Positions 24,915 through 37,124 are shown, counted from the first letter of the stretch. The stretch: DNA of 64,000 nucleotides from Epiperipatus broadwayi (GCA_028023455.1 JAQFVV010006220.1:7607852-7671851), one strand, 5' to 3'. The notes: a model not told the origin generated them from the letters alone. Program-made: numbers and translations.

Positions 24915-25205
24915 ATTCCAACCAGTAACCACCTAAACATTCACAGTAAAATATAGTAATCTATATTTCTCACTGCTGTCAAGGCAACCTTCACACCTTT
25001 TAATAGCAAGAATGGAAATCCATTCTTACTAATGGTCCATTGAATATGTATATGGACACTTAAAGCTTGCAACTTGACTACAGAGTATAAAATATTGATA
25101 CAATGAAATTTAAATAAACCTCTTTAAACATGAAATAAACATATCACTGTAATGCAGACTAATAAATAGTCAATTAACATTACAAACTGCAATACTTTTA
25201 AATTT
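24915..25205. repeat. Family A dispersed repeat, copy 2
   Basis: Matches copy 1 in phrases such as TGCAACTTGAC, TTTAAATAAACCTC and ATGCAGACTAATAAATAGTC, and ends AACTGCAAT as copy 1 does. Two palindromes follow immediately. Confidence 0.65.
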
Positions 25206-25225
25206 CCCATGTATTATTTAGAAAT

Positions 25226-25312
25226 AATAAGCGAAATAGTGCCTAAAGCTAATCTGGGATAATGATCCCAGATTAGCTTTAGGCATTAGCTTTAGGCACT
25301 ATTTCACTTATT
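25226..25312. repeat. Small palindrome with 13-bp duplication in the right arm
   Basis: Left arm 25226-25260 and right arm 25265-25312 are complementary around a 4-base loop. The right arm contains TTAGCTTTAGGCA twice in tandem (one inside 25265-25285, one at 25286-25298), and the left arm contains its complement once. One additional mismatch (C/T) is seen. Confidence 0.9.
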
Positions 25313-25407
25313 ATATATATATGTTAAAACGAAGATTTGCACGGGTTAAATATATAAAATACATATTTTGCGGGTTCATCCGTGTTAAAAACTTTTAATA
25401 TCAATAT

Positions 25408-25447
25408 ACTGACGTTTCGACTTGGTCACACAAGCCATCCACAGAAT
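25408..25447 (-). ncRNA. Hammerhead-like motif, damaged core (left arm)
   Basis: Minus strand: CTGTGGA (25438-25444), helix II GGCTTG/CAAGTC (25421-25436), then GAAAC and GTC (GTC at 25411-25413). Helix III would be the ACGT palindrome only. Conserved A6 of CTGANGA is T, so it is probably inactive. Confidence 0.5.
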
Positions 25448-25737
25448 TATAAAAAGGTAGAAAGACGGTTGTAGAGGCGCTACAATCACTGGTTTGAATA
25501 AAACATTAAAAATCCCACCAATAGCAAAAATGTTAAATTTAAGAAAGATTTCTTTAAAAAACATTCTTAAATTTAACATTTTTGCTATTGGTGGGATTTT
25601 TAATGTTTTATTCAAACCAGTGGATTTCTTTAAAAAACATTCTTAAATTTAAAATTTTTGCTATTGGTGGGATTTTTAATGTTTTATTCAAACCAGTGAT
25701 TGTAGCGCCTCTACAACTGTCTTTCTACCTTTTTATA

Positions 25738-25777
25738 ACTCTGTGGATGGCTTGTGTGACCAAGTCGAAACGTCAGT
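25738..25777 (+). ncRNA. Hammerhead-like motif, damaged core (right arm)
   Basis: Plus-strand twin of 25408-25447: CTGTGGA at 25741-25747, hairpin CTTG-TGTGAC-CAAG, GAAAC at 25767-25771, GTC at 25772-25774, with flanks ACT and AGT able to form a 3-bp helix I. It has the same A6-to-T change as the left arm, so the damage predates or was copied with the palindrome. Confidence 0.5.
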
Positions 25778-25835
25778 ATATTGATATTAAAAGTTTTTAA
25801 CACGGATGAACCCGCAAAATATGTATTTTATATAT

Positions 25836-28329
25836 ATATAAAGTATTTGATAGCTTTAGTTCACCTGAAGAATAAAATTTTATAATGAGAGAAGAAATCT
25901 GAATTTTTGCTAATAGATGAAACAGAAGAATTGAGATGAGAGAGGCACTGATAAAAATTTTTAAAAAAATTGAAGATATGTATATTTGCATAGCAATTCT
26001 TGTTCATTATTTCATAGGAAACCAGCCTCTACTTTGCATGGGGATAATATAATGAAAAGTATTAAATTATCAATAAGAGCATGAAGATTCAGATGTTTAA
26101 TACTTCTAAGTCACATGAAGAGTGAAGTTGTTTGCACAATAAAAAAATATATGATTTTTTTACACAGATAAATAATTGTGACACGTAGAATAGAGAGGCA
26201 TTGGTAAAAACTAAATTGAAAATGTATATCTATAGTCTAGTGATTGTTCACTATTCCCTAAATTATTAAAACTGTTTTAAAACAAATAAACAAGCTGCCA
26301 GCATAATCTGAAAACAAGGTTTGTTTTTTAAATATGTGCATAGTGATAGAGGCTGGTCTGAGATTTTTACACTAGTGGAAAATTGTGATAAGATGAAGTG
26401 GAAATGAGAAATACACCAGTAAAAAATAAAAAAATTGAATATATATATATTTAAAAAAATAGTGCACTAGTAATAATATTCATTAACAAAAAAAAAAAAA
26501 AAATTTTTATTGCAAATGCTTATTTTATATTTTTCAAACTGAATGCATTTTTGATATTGTGTACCATGATTTTTAGATGCTGTGTTAGAATTAATTAGAA
26601 GTCTTAATTGCTTGTTGAGGAAGTTTCATCTTTTTTATTTATTTCTTCATTGACTACAAGCTTGACTAATTTACCAAGGAATCACTAGATAAACAGCAGT
26701 TTGAATTCCCAACTACTTTAAGTTTTTTGTATTAAGAGGTAAAAAAAAATAAGCATCATAACTATTAAAAAAAAAGTTTATGAATGACTGGTCTTTTCTG
26801 GAAACACGAATATTAAGATGAATTTCATAGTTAAAATAACTGAAAATTTCTTGCTCTTGTGTTTATATTTTTTGCCATTTTCTGGACTTTAGTAACTTTC
26901 TTAGTATACTTCTCTCTGACTATTGATGGGATGCTAATAAATAATTATATGATGAAACCACTTTCTAAAAATAAACAGAAAAGATCATGGTATCTTAAAT
27001 AAAATCAGTAAACCTTTTTTTTGTATTCCTAAAACTTTGAGGCCAGAACTATTATTATTATTGAAGATGCTTTAAATGTCTTTAAAGAAAAGATTTGTCT
27101 TTAAATTTTGTTCTTTTATTAGCAAAAGCTTTTTACCCAATATATGACTATTAGGAATAATGAATTTTCTTTTACTTAGCTCCGATAACAATTTCAATAA
27201 AGACTTCATTGTTCAATAGTGATGAATCTGCCTGCCTATATGTCCTAGGGAAGTATAAAGTTTGGATGAGGTGGGGGGGGGTAATTATGCTAAGGACTTT
27301 TCAGATGTATAATCTGCAGTTAACATTGATGAATAGTTATCAGAATATTTTTAGTTACATAATAAAATGGATGTAAACAAAGATTCAAATGCTCCCACAT
27401 TGTAATAGTGTGTCTGATATGTAATGCTTTTCTTTTTTTGTTTTTTTTATAGAGTGCAGTGTAAGAGACTTTTGCCTTTTAGTGATTTAAAAGTAGTTTT
27501 TCTTTTATCATTTACTTGTTAAAATGGTGTTTGAGAAGTCAAATTGTCTTTTCCCCCTTCAAACCAGAATCTAATTTTTTTGCTCTAACAACTTAATTTT
27601 ACCATAAACAATTATACAGCAATATATTTTAATGTCTTTAAATGAGGTCTAAAATAAAAACTTGGTGTATTAATAATCATGCTTATTCACCAGGCACAAA
27701 CTGTGTTTAAAAAAAAAAAACAATTTTATTAACTTAAAAAGGATATTGTGTTATAATGGTTACTATGTGAATCTTGAAAATATTTTTCAGTTCTCAAACA
27801 GGTTTCAGATTAATATAATTAATCAGATGAATGTCAATAAGTAGGATATATGATGTGGCCTTAACTACTACTGATAAGAGAGATACTGCAGGAATACTAA
27901 ATCATAATTATATTATCTTATTTATGAAATATCCCTAAACTGCATGCATATGCATAGTACTTCTTTATTTTTTATTGAATTTGTAATTTATAAACATAAA
28001 GGGAGAAGAACTGTTGATAGAGAATTGTTATGATGAAAGAGAAAAAAAAATCCAAACAAAAGTTAGTATATTAAGTTATTTTCAATGCAATAGTCACATT
28101 ACGACATTAAAAAAGTCAAAAAATTGATATCAATATTTGAGAAATATTGTTTTACGATATCTTGATTTAGATTTACTGCTATCTATAATTAGTTAATGCA
28201 CTTTTTGTAAATAAAATACATATAGTCTGTTTTTATATCCTTTGACACGGATGCTTTTTCTTTCATTAATTTCTTCTGACATTTTTGAGGTAGCCCTTTT
28301 GACTCAGAAATTCTTAAAAAGAACTAATT
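25836..28329. other. AT-rich stretch, no supported gene
   Basis: No recognised coding motif. It contains simple runs, including (A)15 near 26490 and G10 at 27272-27281. Confidence 0.5.
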
Positions 28330-28560
28330 TTACCTGTCTGTTTATGGCCGCGGCACCTGTCCAGACAGCTTGTAGAATTTGAAAGATAATGGCTCCTCCC
28401 TGGTGCCAGCACTATGTTAAGAAAGATTGTCACGACGGCGGAGACTTTAGGACTGTATTATTATAGTTGTTGCATGGTGTGAGTTCTACAGGGGGAGATT
28501 TTTTTTCAGGGTGGGACTTTAACGAGAAACTTTCGGTTTTAATATTTTTACATTTTATTT
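28330..28560 (-). promoter_or_regulatory. GC/CpG-rich island; candidate first exon or promoter
   Basis: The segment around 28345-28445 is close to half G+C and has several CpGs (GGCCGCGGC, CACGACGGCGG) in a window that is otherwise roughly 70% AT. On the minus strand a GC-rich stretch ends in ACAGACAG followed by GTAAAATT at about 28334, which fits a splice donor. A 5' non-coding exon of a leftward gene is one reading. No conserved protein is encoded; a 25-codon plus-strand frame from 28389 (starting MAPPWCQHY) is unrecognised. Confidence 0.25.
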
Positions 28561-29904
28561 TACCGGTGGGATGTACACGTTACTAAGTGTTATAAGAAGG
28601 TTTGAACAATATCTTCACCTACTATATATAGAAATAATGCTGGGTTTTAAAAACGAGATATCTTTATTTTCTTATCTGGGATTGGTGCTTATTTAGATTC
28701 CTATAATAGGCTAAATTAAATAAACACTTGGATTCTGAGTTAAAGCTTACAAAAACATATTTATAAGCAAATTAAAAACCTTTTAACTATAAATTAGTGA
28801 ATTAAAAAAAGTACTTATACATTAAAAAATGAGTTCACGCTAGACAATTACTTTTCCTGAATATATAAAAATAAGTTTAAAGTTTTTTGTTTACCTAAAA
28901 ATCTCTATCTATATATATTGAAATTGTGCTAAAAAAACATTTGAAATGATTTGCATATATATGATGAATACAAATAAATGCTTAGGCATTTTGCCCGAAA
29001 AATTACAGTGCTTTTTTAAAACTTAGATGCGTCAATTCAACAGCGATCCCTGCTATCCATCTATTCTTCTTTTGTCTCTAATATTTTCTTATCAACATAC
29101 AAATCCCTTCTAATTACATTAAGTTCAGTATAGCAAAATATACTTGTATTTAAATATTAAATTTTATAATATGTAAAAATTTCAATCTGATCATTTTTAT
29201 TTCCAAACAAGAGTTTAGATCTATTCTGATCAAATATTTACTTATTTATTTTATGCGTGGACGCGCGTATGTGCATCTGGTATTCTTAAAAATCTTTACC
29301 AATATCTTGGTTTTAAAGCATTAATACTTTTATATGCTTCTTCACGTCCATAATTACATAAAATACATAACTTGAACAATTCTGATCTTTGTTTTTAATT
29401 AAAGGAGTATTTCTATCACTTAAAAATTTCAGCCTTGCAGTAGTTTAGAATATTTTGCCAGCTAAATTTCTTGTTTGAGGCAACTAGTCAATGCTGGACA
29501 AAGGATAATTTTTATGTAGCAAAGGCATTTATTTTAAAAATTCATTAATGCAAAGTTCTAGTTAAACAAAAAAAATATTTTAATAATATTATGATTAAAA
29601 TGCTCAGTTTGTTATGTTGGTAACTGTGTAGTTGGCTGAAAGAGCAGCCGTTTGCTGAACCACACCATTTGCTAAATACTTTTTATTATTTGACAATAAA
29701 GTACGAATTGCTGAAATGGAGCATCTTAAGCCTAATTTTCCACATAAATAATGAGAACTAATTAATCTTTGCTCAATTTTGCTACCTTTCCAGAGAATAG
29801 TTAAATTTACAATTTTTTTTAAAAAATAATGTTATATTCCAAAAATATTTTTTCTTCTTTGTCATCTTAAACTTATATTTTATTAACATTCACAAATTAA
29901 TGTA
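28561..29904. other. AT-rich stretch, no supported gene
   Basis: No ORF of note, no repeat shared with the rest of the window, no RNA gene seen. Confidence 0.5.
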
Positions 29905-30490
29905 TATATAAGGGATTCGAACTCAGACTTTCACACAACCCTCAACTCTCCAAGCCATCTCATATTGCTGACCCACCTGATCACATACATGTTGAAAAGA
30001 TAAATAATCACCAAAACCAGCCCTCATCAGTTGGTCCAGATTACCATCTCCACACATATATACAATCAGTGCTCAGCTTTATATTAAGATCGCCAATCTT
30101 TATACTTTAATGGACAGGCTTTGAACTACTTTAACTCACAACTCTTCAGCCTTCCATTTCATTGGCACTAATGAGGGCTTTGAACAAAGCCATCATCATA
30201 TTTTCAATGAAATGGAAGGCTGAAGAGTTGTGAGTTGGATTAGTTTGAAGCCTGCTCATAAAGTATAAAGATTGCCTATCTTAATATAAAGCTGAGCACT
30301 GATTGTATACATGTGTGGAGATAGTAATCTGGTCCAACTAATGAAGGCTGGTTTAGCATAAAATACGGATATTGGTGATTATTTATCTTTTCAACATGTG
30401 TGTGATCTGATGGGTCAGCAATATGAGATGGCTTGGAGAGTTGAGGGTTGGGTGAAAGTCTGAGTTCGAATCCCTTATATATTACATATA
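29905..30490. mobile_element. Family C fold-back with tRNA-like boxes at both outer ends
   Basis: Left arm about 29905-30175 and right arm about 30190-30490 are near-complete reverse complements (for example GGATTCGAACTCAGACTTTC versus GAAAGTCTGAGTTCGAATCC). Each outer end, read outward, carries a Pol III B-box-like AGTTCGAATCC (30463-30473 plus; 29913-29923 minus). About 15-35 bases before it lies an A-box-like GATGGCTTGGAGAGTTGAGG (30428-30447). The tRNA-like part is therefore at the 3' rather than the usual 5' end of each unit. No ORF. Confidence 0.75.
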
Positions 30491-32983
30491 TATCTGTATG
30501 TGCAGGTGTAAGCCTGTACAGTGTATTAATTTAAATTAATGTATAATAAATTCTATTGTTAATATGAAATATACATGATATAATAGAAAAATGTAAAAAT
30601 CACAATGATATTTTCATATTTATTCCTCCTAAATGAAATTAGCAGTACTTAAAATTTTTGATTATTTCTCACTATTAACAACAAAAATTGAACTATATTT
30701 AAAAAAAAAAGATGTATAAATAAATTCATTGCTAATACAATTCACAAACAAGTCTAAATACCTGAACAAATCTAGAAATGACTCAACTAATGTAAGACAT
30801 TTATCTAGTCTTATTATATAGCTAAGTATACGTTAATTGTTTATGTTGTGTAAAGATCAAAGTTTTACATATGTGTGTTTTACTATAGGAAACATATAAT
30901 AGAATAAATGTAGCTGTCTTATCATTATATAGAATTAATTCTGCAAAAGAAAAGTAACTATTAACAAACTGTTTAAAATCTTTAATATTGCTCACAATTG
31001 CATAATTACAGATATCAGAAAACGAATACAAAACAAACTGAAGAGACATTATAATTTATTTATATCACCAGTAGGGATATTTATAGATGATATTATAAAT
31101 CACACATTTTCCAATCTTCTACTTTTTTTATATTTACAATAACAATAGCAAACTGATGATTGGGAGGATTTTTTGAATTCATAATCTATAAAAAAAAAAG
31201 TGGAAAATATGATCTTTATATTGTTTTATATCTTTTAATTTTAGTAATGTCCATTTCCCAAACATTGAGCACCTTTGCTAAAGAGCTCAGACGCCATGGA
31301 TTTCCTTGACTAGATAGATAGATGATAGTTATGCTATAAATAAATATTGTTTTGTTCTGTTTGTAAAAAATGAGTGAGAAACTAAAGAGAGTGATTTTTA
31401 CAAGACTGTCAGTAATAAAAGTATCTTTAATATGATAACTTTGTAGAGAAAACAGATGAAACAACTTGCACTTTAGCTCACCCCCCCCCCCCAAGTTTAG
31501 AGAGAAAAAATCACCACGAGCTGAGATAGATAACTTAGCACGATTTTAAATAGTGCTTTTAATATCACATATAAAATAGATATTCTTGAAATTATAAAAA
31601 TAATTGATTTTTCAACTAAACTTTCCTAAGCTTTTACTATTATTAAAATAAATAATAGTAATATGATAGTTATGATAAAAAAAATTTAGAAAGAAATTTA
31701 TAAAATACAAATTGTATTAATTAAAAAGAAAGAAAAATTGAATTTGAATGCAACAAGGTCTGCCATGACAATTAATATAAGATGTAAATTGCAAGCTTCA
31801 GGTAATTCTTCAAAAATATCTGAGACAAAATAACTTAACATTGAGAATTTGCTTTGTAAAATGTTTATAAAGTTAAATGGATGTCAGGAAAAAATATTTA
31901 ATTTTTGAATGAGTATTTACATATAATCTGAGAACATATGAAAAAAATGACTTGTTTATGTTTGTTCATCCAAATTTTGCAGAATACTTTATAAACAATA
32001 ACTGTTAGTATTTACTAATATCTGCTACAGATTTTGTAATGCTATGACATCATATAAATATGGCATAAAATGGCCAAATCATTTGTAAAGTATTGAATAA
32101 TAAATGCAAGCATTATGTATTAATATACACAAACTGACTTGTTTTATATTATTAATATCCCCATTTTATTTAATTACAATACTGTTGATAAAATGATTAA
32201 ATAGTCAATTGGATTTATCCACATGCAGCATAATGTATCATTTGCAGGACTAACATGAAGCTAGCTGCTACCCTTAAACAAAAAAAATGAAGCACTTTTT
32301 TGTATTTACATATATGCATGGTACTACAAATACCTCCAAAATTTACCTGAATATCAGTTTAAAATCATTTTCATTTGTTTATTAACATTAATATTATTGG
32401 CTAAATATTTGTATTGTTCTTAGAAAAACAAATGATGACAATATTATTCAAAATTCTGTGCAATATTAAATTCTGTGTTGGCAAAATGGGGAATAAAAAT
32501 AACAAGGCTTGATATTCTTGCATAAATTTATCAAGATTGTATGTATAAGTATTATTATAAAATATGTTATTAATACATGAGCCACCCTAGACATTACCAA
32601 AGTTATCTGAGTTGGCTAACATCTGTAAAATATAAAAATTACAATATATTAATGAAAGTAATAAACTAAAGAAAAGATTAGTAATAATGATCATCTAATA
32701 GTAATCTGTCTTGACTTAAATATAAAAATAAATATATCTAATTATAATAGAAGTCAAAATATTTCATTGAGATTATTTAGGTTACATTGAAATAAATTAT
32801 TCTATTAAAATATTGATAAGTTAACCAATGATATATTAATTCAAGTAATAGGAGTTGATCAGAAGTAATCAATTACCATTTGTAGACATACAATTATAGC
32901 TAATAAATTATGTTTTGTAGTTAAAATTATAGCTTCTTTAACTAATGAATTTCATTGCTTTGTCACAGTAAATAATATTGATA
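30491..32983. other. AT-rich stretch, no supported gene
   Basis: Short minus ORFs at 30822-31049 and 31216-31494 are unrecognised. C12 occurs at 31481-31492. No repeat structure stands out. Confidence 0.45.
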
Positions 32984-33833
32984 GTTGTGCATTTTGTCCA
33001 ATGTGGCTGCTCGATGGCATTGTTTCTCTGCAAAAGCACAGAAATATGCCATTTACATGGCCAAAGTTACAGCCTATAGAACAGTTCTGTTCATATTAGA
33101 CATTAGCACACCTAGATGGCATTGCACACAAATATTATGGCCCACTGATTTCCTTGGTGTCACTATGAAAATAGAGCACCCTTTACAGATTGCTACTGTA
33201 CATTTGGAGGGTGTATGGAATTTAACTAGACATAAGTGTTTTAATGTGCATTAAAAGTAACGATCTTAAAACTTACCTGATGTACTATTACATACTAATA
33301 ATTGTTAGTCTGTCACCATGTTTCCCTACACATCTGGTAAGGCAAAAAAAAATGCAAAAGTGTAGGTCCCAGAACCATTTTACATAAGTCACGTGAAAAG
33401 GCATGTTTGCGGGAGAACAACTACAAGAATAATAAAATGGCTATGTTTGTAGCAAAACCATTGACCTGCACAGCACTATGTGCTGAAATGTTTGTTTTCT
33501 CATACGAGTATATGTATTGGCCAATCCTTCAGATTGTCAAAACCATTGGACCACCTCCCTCCATATGCCAGCGCTATACACTGAAATGTATAATGCAATT
33601 AAAAATTGTAATTTAGAAAATAATGTTGGTTCATAAATCATGGTATGTGCTGAAATGTCTAATTAATTAAAAATGTAATTTATAAAATAATGTTGGTTTG
33701 TAAATTTTTTAAAAATATTTTGAAAAATTGTCGGAGAACAGAAAGCAAAAAATTATCGGTCTGGTAAGATTATATTTCATTATTTTTGCAAGCAACAATG
33801 CCTCGAGTGGCCACATTGGACAAAGTGCACAAC
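32984..33833. mobile_element. TIR element, about 850 bp, non-autonomous DNA transposon candidate
   Basis: Terminal inverted repeats of about 48-50 bp: 32984-33033 and 33784-33833 read inward as GTTGTGCATTTTGTCCAATG and GTTGTGCACTTTGTCCAATG, then continue with matches through GGCATTGTT. The sequence ATAATAT lies outside both ends and may be a target duplication, though not directly adjacent. The interior is less AT-rich than its flanks and has an 89-codon ORF (32985-33254) without recognised motifs. It also has a diverged ~70-bp tandem duplication at 33575-33705. No transposase is visible. Superfamily not assigned. Confidence 0.7.
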
Positions 33834-36230
33834 AACCATAATATCCCTTTTGAATTTTCAACTCTTTCAGAAATTGTTTGAGTAAATAATTGAACTCATT
33901 TGTTGTCAGTTTGATTGCAATTAATACATAAGCTTTTCATCAATTTTTACCAAAAGATGTTTAAATAGGAGTATTAAAATAAAGGTTAGTCTCATTTCCC
34001 ATTACATTACAATTAATCTGTGAGTTTATATTGCTATTATAAAATTGATGCATACCTTATGTTTTTTATAATAATATATCCATCTATTATGTGTATAATC
34101 ATTGCATTCTCCATTACAAATTATTACTATTTTTTTACTCGTAGTATAATTCACTTTTTTGAAATATGTTTTATAAATATTTTTATTCAAAGTAACTGTT
34201 AATCAAATTTCTTTTGCACAAGTCCCTTTTTTTGTATATGGTCATATATTTTTTGTTACAGGCCAAATACTGATAAACTATCATCCTTTATTTTTAATGA
34301 GATGGAAATTACAGGTTTAAACTCATGTACCATAATGTTCTGATACAATAGATAGCAAATTACTATAGTTTAATTGAGAAGCTTCAAATTATAAGCCACT
34401 TTATAAAAATATATTAAGAACTTTTATTAGTCATTTATTTAGCTAGACATTATCTCTCGCTCAAATATATACTTATAAGCCACACTATATATATATAAGT
34501 ACACACGTGTGTGTGTAATTGCATGCTTTACATATAAAAACTTGTAACAAGAAAATATTAAAATTTTTGCATAAAAATAAATGATCTGTATTTTAAAGTT
34601 TAAAATAGCAAATAAGATTTACATGAATAACATTAAAACTTTTTTTAAATAAAATCGATGTAAATATAAATTTATTTCCAATGTTGTAGATTTTCCAGGT
34701 ATTTCTTAAATTTGTCTTAATTATATTCTGGCATACATTAATAATTTCAGGGTAAACAATTGCTAGCCACATCTTTGGTTACTGAGATTTCAAAACTCTC
34801 TTTCAATGCAAACAGATTAATTCTCAGGATGAGGATAAAATATCTATCCTTCCAGGAACCATTTTTGATTTATTTAGGAAAGCTTGACTTTGGTATAACA
34901 ATCTTTCAGAATATAGGATGATCTATCTTAGCTATTTAAACACATTCATATTAATTTTGATTTTTAATTAACATTCTTATTAGCATTATTAATTGACTGA
35001 CAGAAATAATTAAATTTGTTCCACCTTTTGAGTTTTCCTAAAACACCTGGTTTTTATTTTTATAAATGTACTTTCATAGATGTTCCACTTGCAAAGTTTA
35101 ATCATTTCATTTTATAATCTGCTTCTTTTACACGTTTCCAAATATATATACTTTTAAGAAAATATTTAAAAGCAATTGGCTTCATTTTTTTCAAAATAAA
35201 ATTATTAATTACTTATCTATATTCTCCAAAGAAATGCCTAATAATAAAATTTAAATAAGCAAACACTTTTTATTTATTGCTCTCTTGTTATTGCATTAAT
35301 CAAAATATCTTTAATTATTTTTTTCTTGTTTTTTTTTAAAATTATATGCTCATACACATTATGACATAAATTTTATACATTCTATCTCTTCTGATCAAAA
35401 AAATAATGTTTTTAAATTATACTTTGAATACTATGTGAAACTTGACAATATTTATATAACTTTATGAAAAATATTGTGGACATATATGATATCCTTATGG
35501 ATCTGAAACACATTTATTTTACTTATAATTGATTAGACTTTCATTAGTAGCAAATTTTGTGGATGATAGTATTTTGCAACATTTTTTGTATTAAATTTTG
35601 TAGTACATATTTTTTAATATAGTACCAATTTTAAGGAGTTTAACATAGGATAATTTTTCTATATATCCATTTCAGTGTTCTGGTTCTTATCAAAGATGTC
35701 ATTTATTCTACAATTTTTGTACCAATTTCACTTCATCCATAATTTCTACAACTACATTACTTTTATCCATGAATTCTATATCATATCATCAACATCAATA
35801 TTTGCATTATTACATCTTATATTTATTTTATATCAAATATTATACTCCACATTAATATTTTTTCTTGTATTACATTAACAGATGTAATCATGATAAAGTA
35901 TCATGGAAATCCTTAGACAATACTCTTTGAAAATATCTACAATATTATTTATCTCATCTAAGGAGATTTGTCTTTTTTCATCTAAGGAATTTACTACCAT
36001 TTCAATTTTAGATTCATTCACCATCTCATTTATATTTTATAATTGATTGTAGTTTCACTGATAGTTGAACTTGGGTGTTTCCCATTACATTATAATAGTA
36101 TTGTTTAATTTATTTTCAACAATTATTATTTAAAATTATTAGAATATTCATATTTTATAAATGTTAATCACTTTTAATAAGTTGTTTATATACATATTTG
36201 TTCAAATAACATTATAACTATGTTTAATAT
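33834..36230. other. AT-rich stretch, no supported gene
   Basis: ORFs at 34020-34202 and 35675-35878 are hydrophobic low-complexity readings of AT-rich DNA. There is a short (AT)n/(GT)n patch at 34485-34517. Nothing else found. Confidence 0.5.
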
Positions 36231-36244
36231 TTATGAACAACTAA

Positions 36245-36450
36245 ATATCACATGATCACCATTCTTCATGCTTACACAAGCTCCAAGGCTCCTCACTGAT
36301 GAAAGCCACAAGCTAGAAATTAATCTGGAGATATTGGATGAGTAGGCACTAGATTGGGATTTTATGCACAAACCTTCCTGCTTCCATTGATTACTCTGGC
36401 TTGCACTGAATGGCATTACTGTATAGAAAGTTTTGCCTCTGTTTAATATT
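36245..36450 (+). repeat. Family B repeat with hammerhead-like end
   Basis: Plus-strand copy resembling 62455-62620: CTCACTGATGAAAGC, TGGATGAGTAGGCACTAGA, TTATGCACAAACCTTCCTGC and TTTTGCCTCTG in the same order. Preceded by TGATCACCATTCTTCATGCTT, which also starts the fold-back at 55735. Confidence 0.8.
36289..36332 (+). ncRNA. Hammerhead-like motif in family B
   Basis: CTCCTCA, CTGATGA (36296-36302), stem AGCC-ACA-AGCT, then GAAAT, TA, ATC. The last two elements differ from GAAAC and GTC, so the core is decayed. Confidence 0.35.
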
Positions 36451-36613
36451 TTTGCTTTATATTAATATATTATTTGTAAATAATGTGTTAGGTTATATAT
36501 ACTTTATTTGTTAGTGTTGGTGCATGACTTTAAAAATAAATATATATAATTAAAGCTTAAATATAGTTTTATTTCTCACTATTATGTAAACAAAAACACT
36601 TATTTATAATTGT

Positions 36614-37124
36614 TTAACGGAAAAGAAAATATAAATTAATATTAAAGTTTATAGGCTTAATGTTTTCAAGGATCCATGCCTCATATTCATAGCCATCATA
36701 AAATGTATAGTAAAATATATGCAAATATTTAAATAAGCTAGTGTTACGTAACCCATTTCTTCGAGATCTCAAAGCAAGTGTCTTTTCTATTGATAGCATG
36801 GATGTTTCCATTAATGTAAAATGCCTCTTTTATCTTTCTTTTGTGATCATTTGATTCTGAGCATAATATTATGGGATTGGCAGGTGTGAAGTTGTGTCCA
36901 GATGGCTTAGCATGTTCCAAAAATACAGAGGATGTGTTGCTGTTCTTCTGAGCTCTGTTATAAGTGTAATGGTGTTGAGCCAGTCTAGTGTGGATTGTAG
37001 CTTTAGTTTCACCATAGTATATGACATGGCATCTGGCCTGAGGGCAGGCAATGGAGTACACCACATTATACCATACCCATTTCAATCTCATGCAATTATA
37101 AATAATAATATGTTTTATCACTAA
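36614..37124 (-). pseudogene. Penelope-like element GIY-YIG endonuclease fragment
   Basis: The minus frame 37121-36744 (125 codons) reads VVYSIACPQARCHVIYYGETKATIHTRL in its first third. VYS and YYG stand for the GIY and YIG strands, with the downstream Arg (TRLAQH), then FLEHAKPSGH, then IKEAFYI carrying the expected Glu, and Asn in HAINRK. This order fits the C-terminal GIY-YIG domain of PLEs, which nicks DNA for target-primed reverse transcription. A frame change near 36780-36810 links to WILENIKPINFNIN (36614-36811). No reverse transcriptase precedes it, so the copy is 5' truncated. Confidence 0.75.

Larger units (their letters stand above)
25323..25835. mobile_element. Palindromic PLE-terminal-like element
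   Basis: After an (AT)n tract comes GTTAA, 12 bases, then CACGG. A long palindrome follows, with left arm from 25350 and right arm ending about 25835. The outer part of each arm has TTTGCGGG-N4-TCCGTG or its complement, then a hammerhead-like motif. The right arm carries a 76-bp tandem duplication (25547-25622 and 25623-25698, one mismatch) absent from the left arm. Another (AT)n follows. The layout matches 49904-50171. Assignment to a Penelope-like terminus is inferred from the hammerhead motif. ORFs at 25385-25615 and 25582-25800 are the same palindromic sequence read from both sides. Confidence 0.7.

Noticed and set aside
25385-25800. Two nearly identical ORFs on opposite strands as a duplicated gene
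   Set aside because: They are the two arms of one palindrome; the shared peptide is a by-product of symmetry.
28389-28466. Short ORF starting MAPPWCQHY in the GC-rich island as a real peptide gene
   Set aside because: Only 25 codons, no homolog recognised, and the splice-donor-like signal is on the other strand.
30428-30474. tRNA gene suggested by A- and B-box-like sequence
   Set aside because: No cloverleaf with acceptor or anticodon stem could be drawn; it is the end of a repeat arm with an inverted twin.
36894-37124. 76-codon plus ORF opposite the PLE GIY-YIG fragment
   Set aside because: Antisense shadow; domain residues are on the minus strand.
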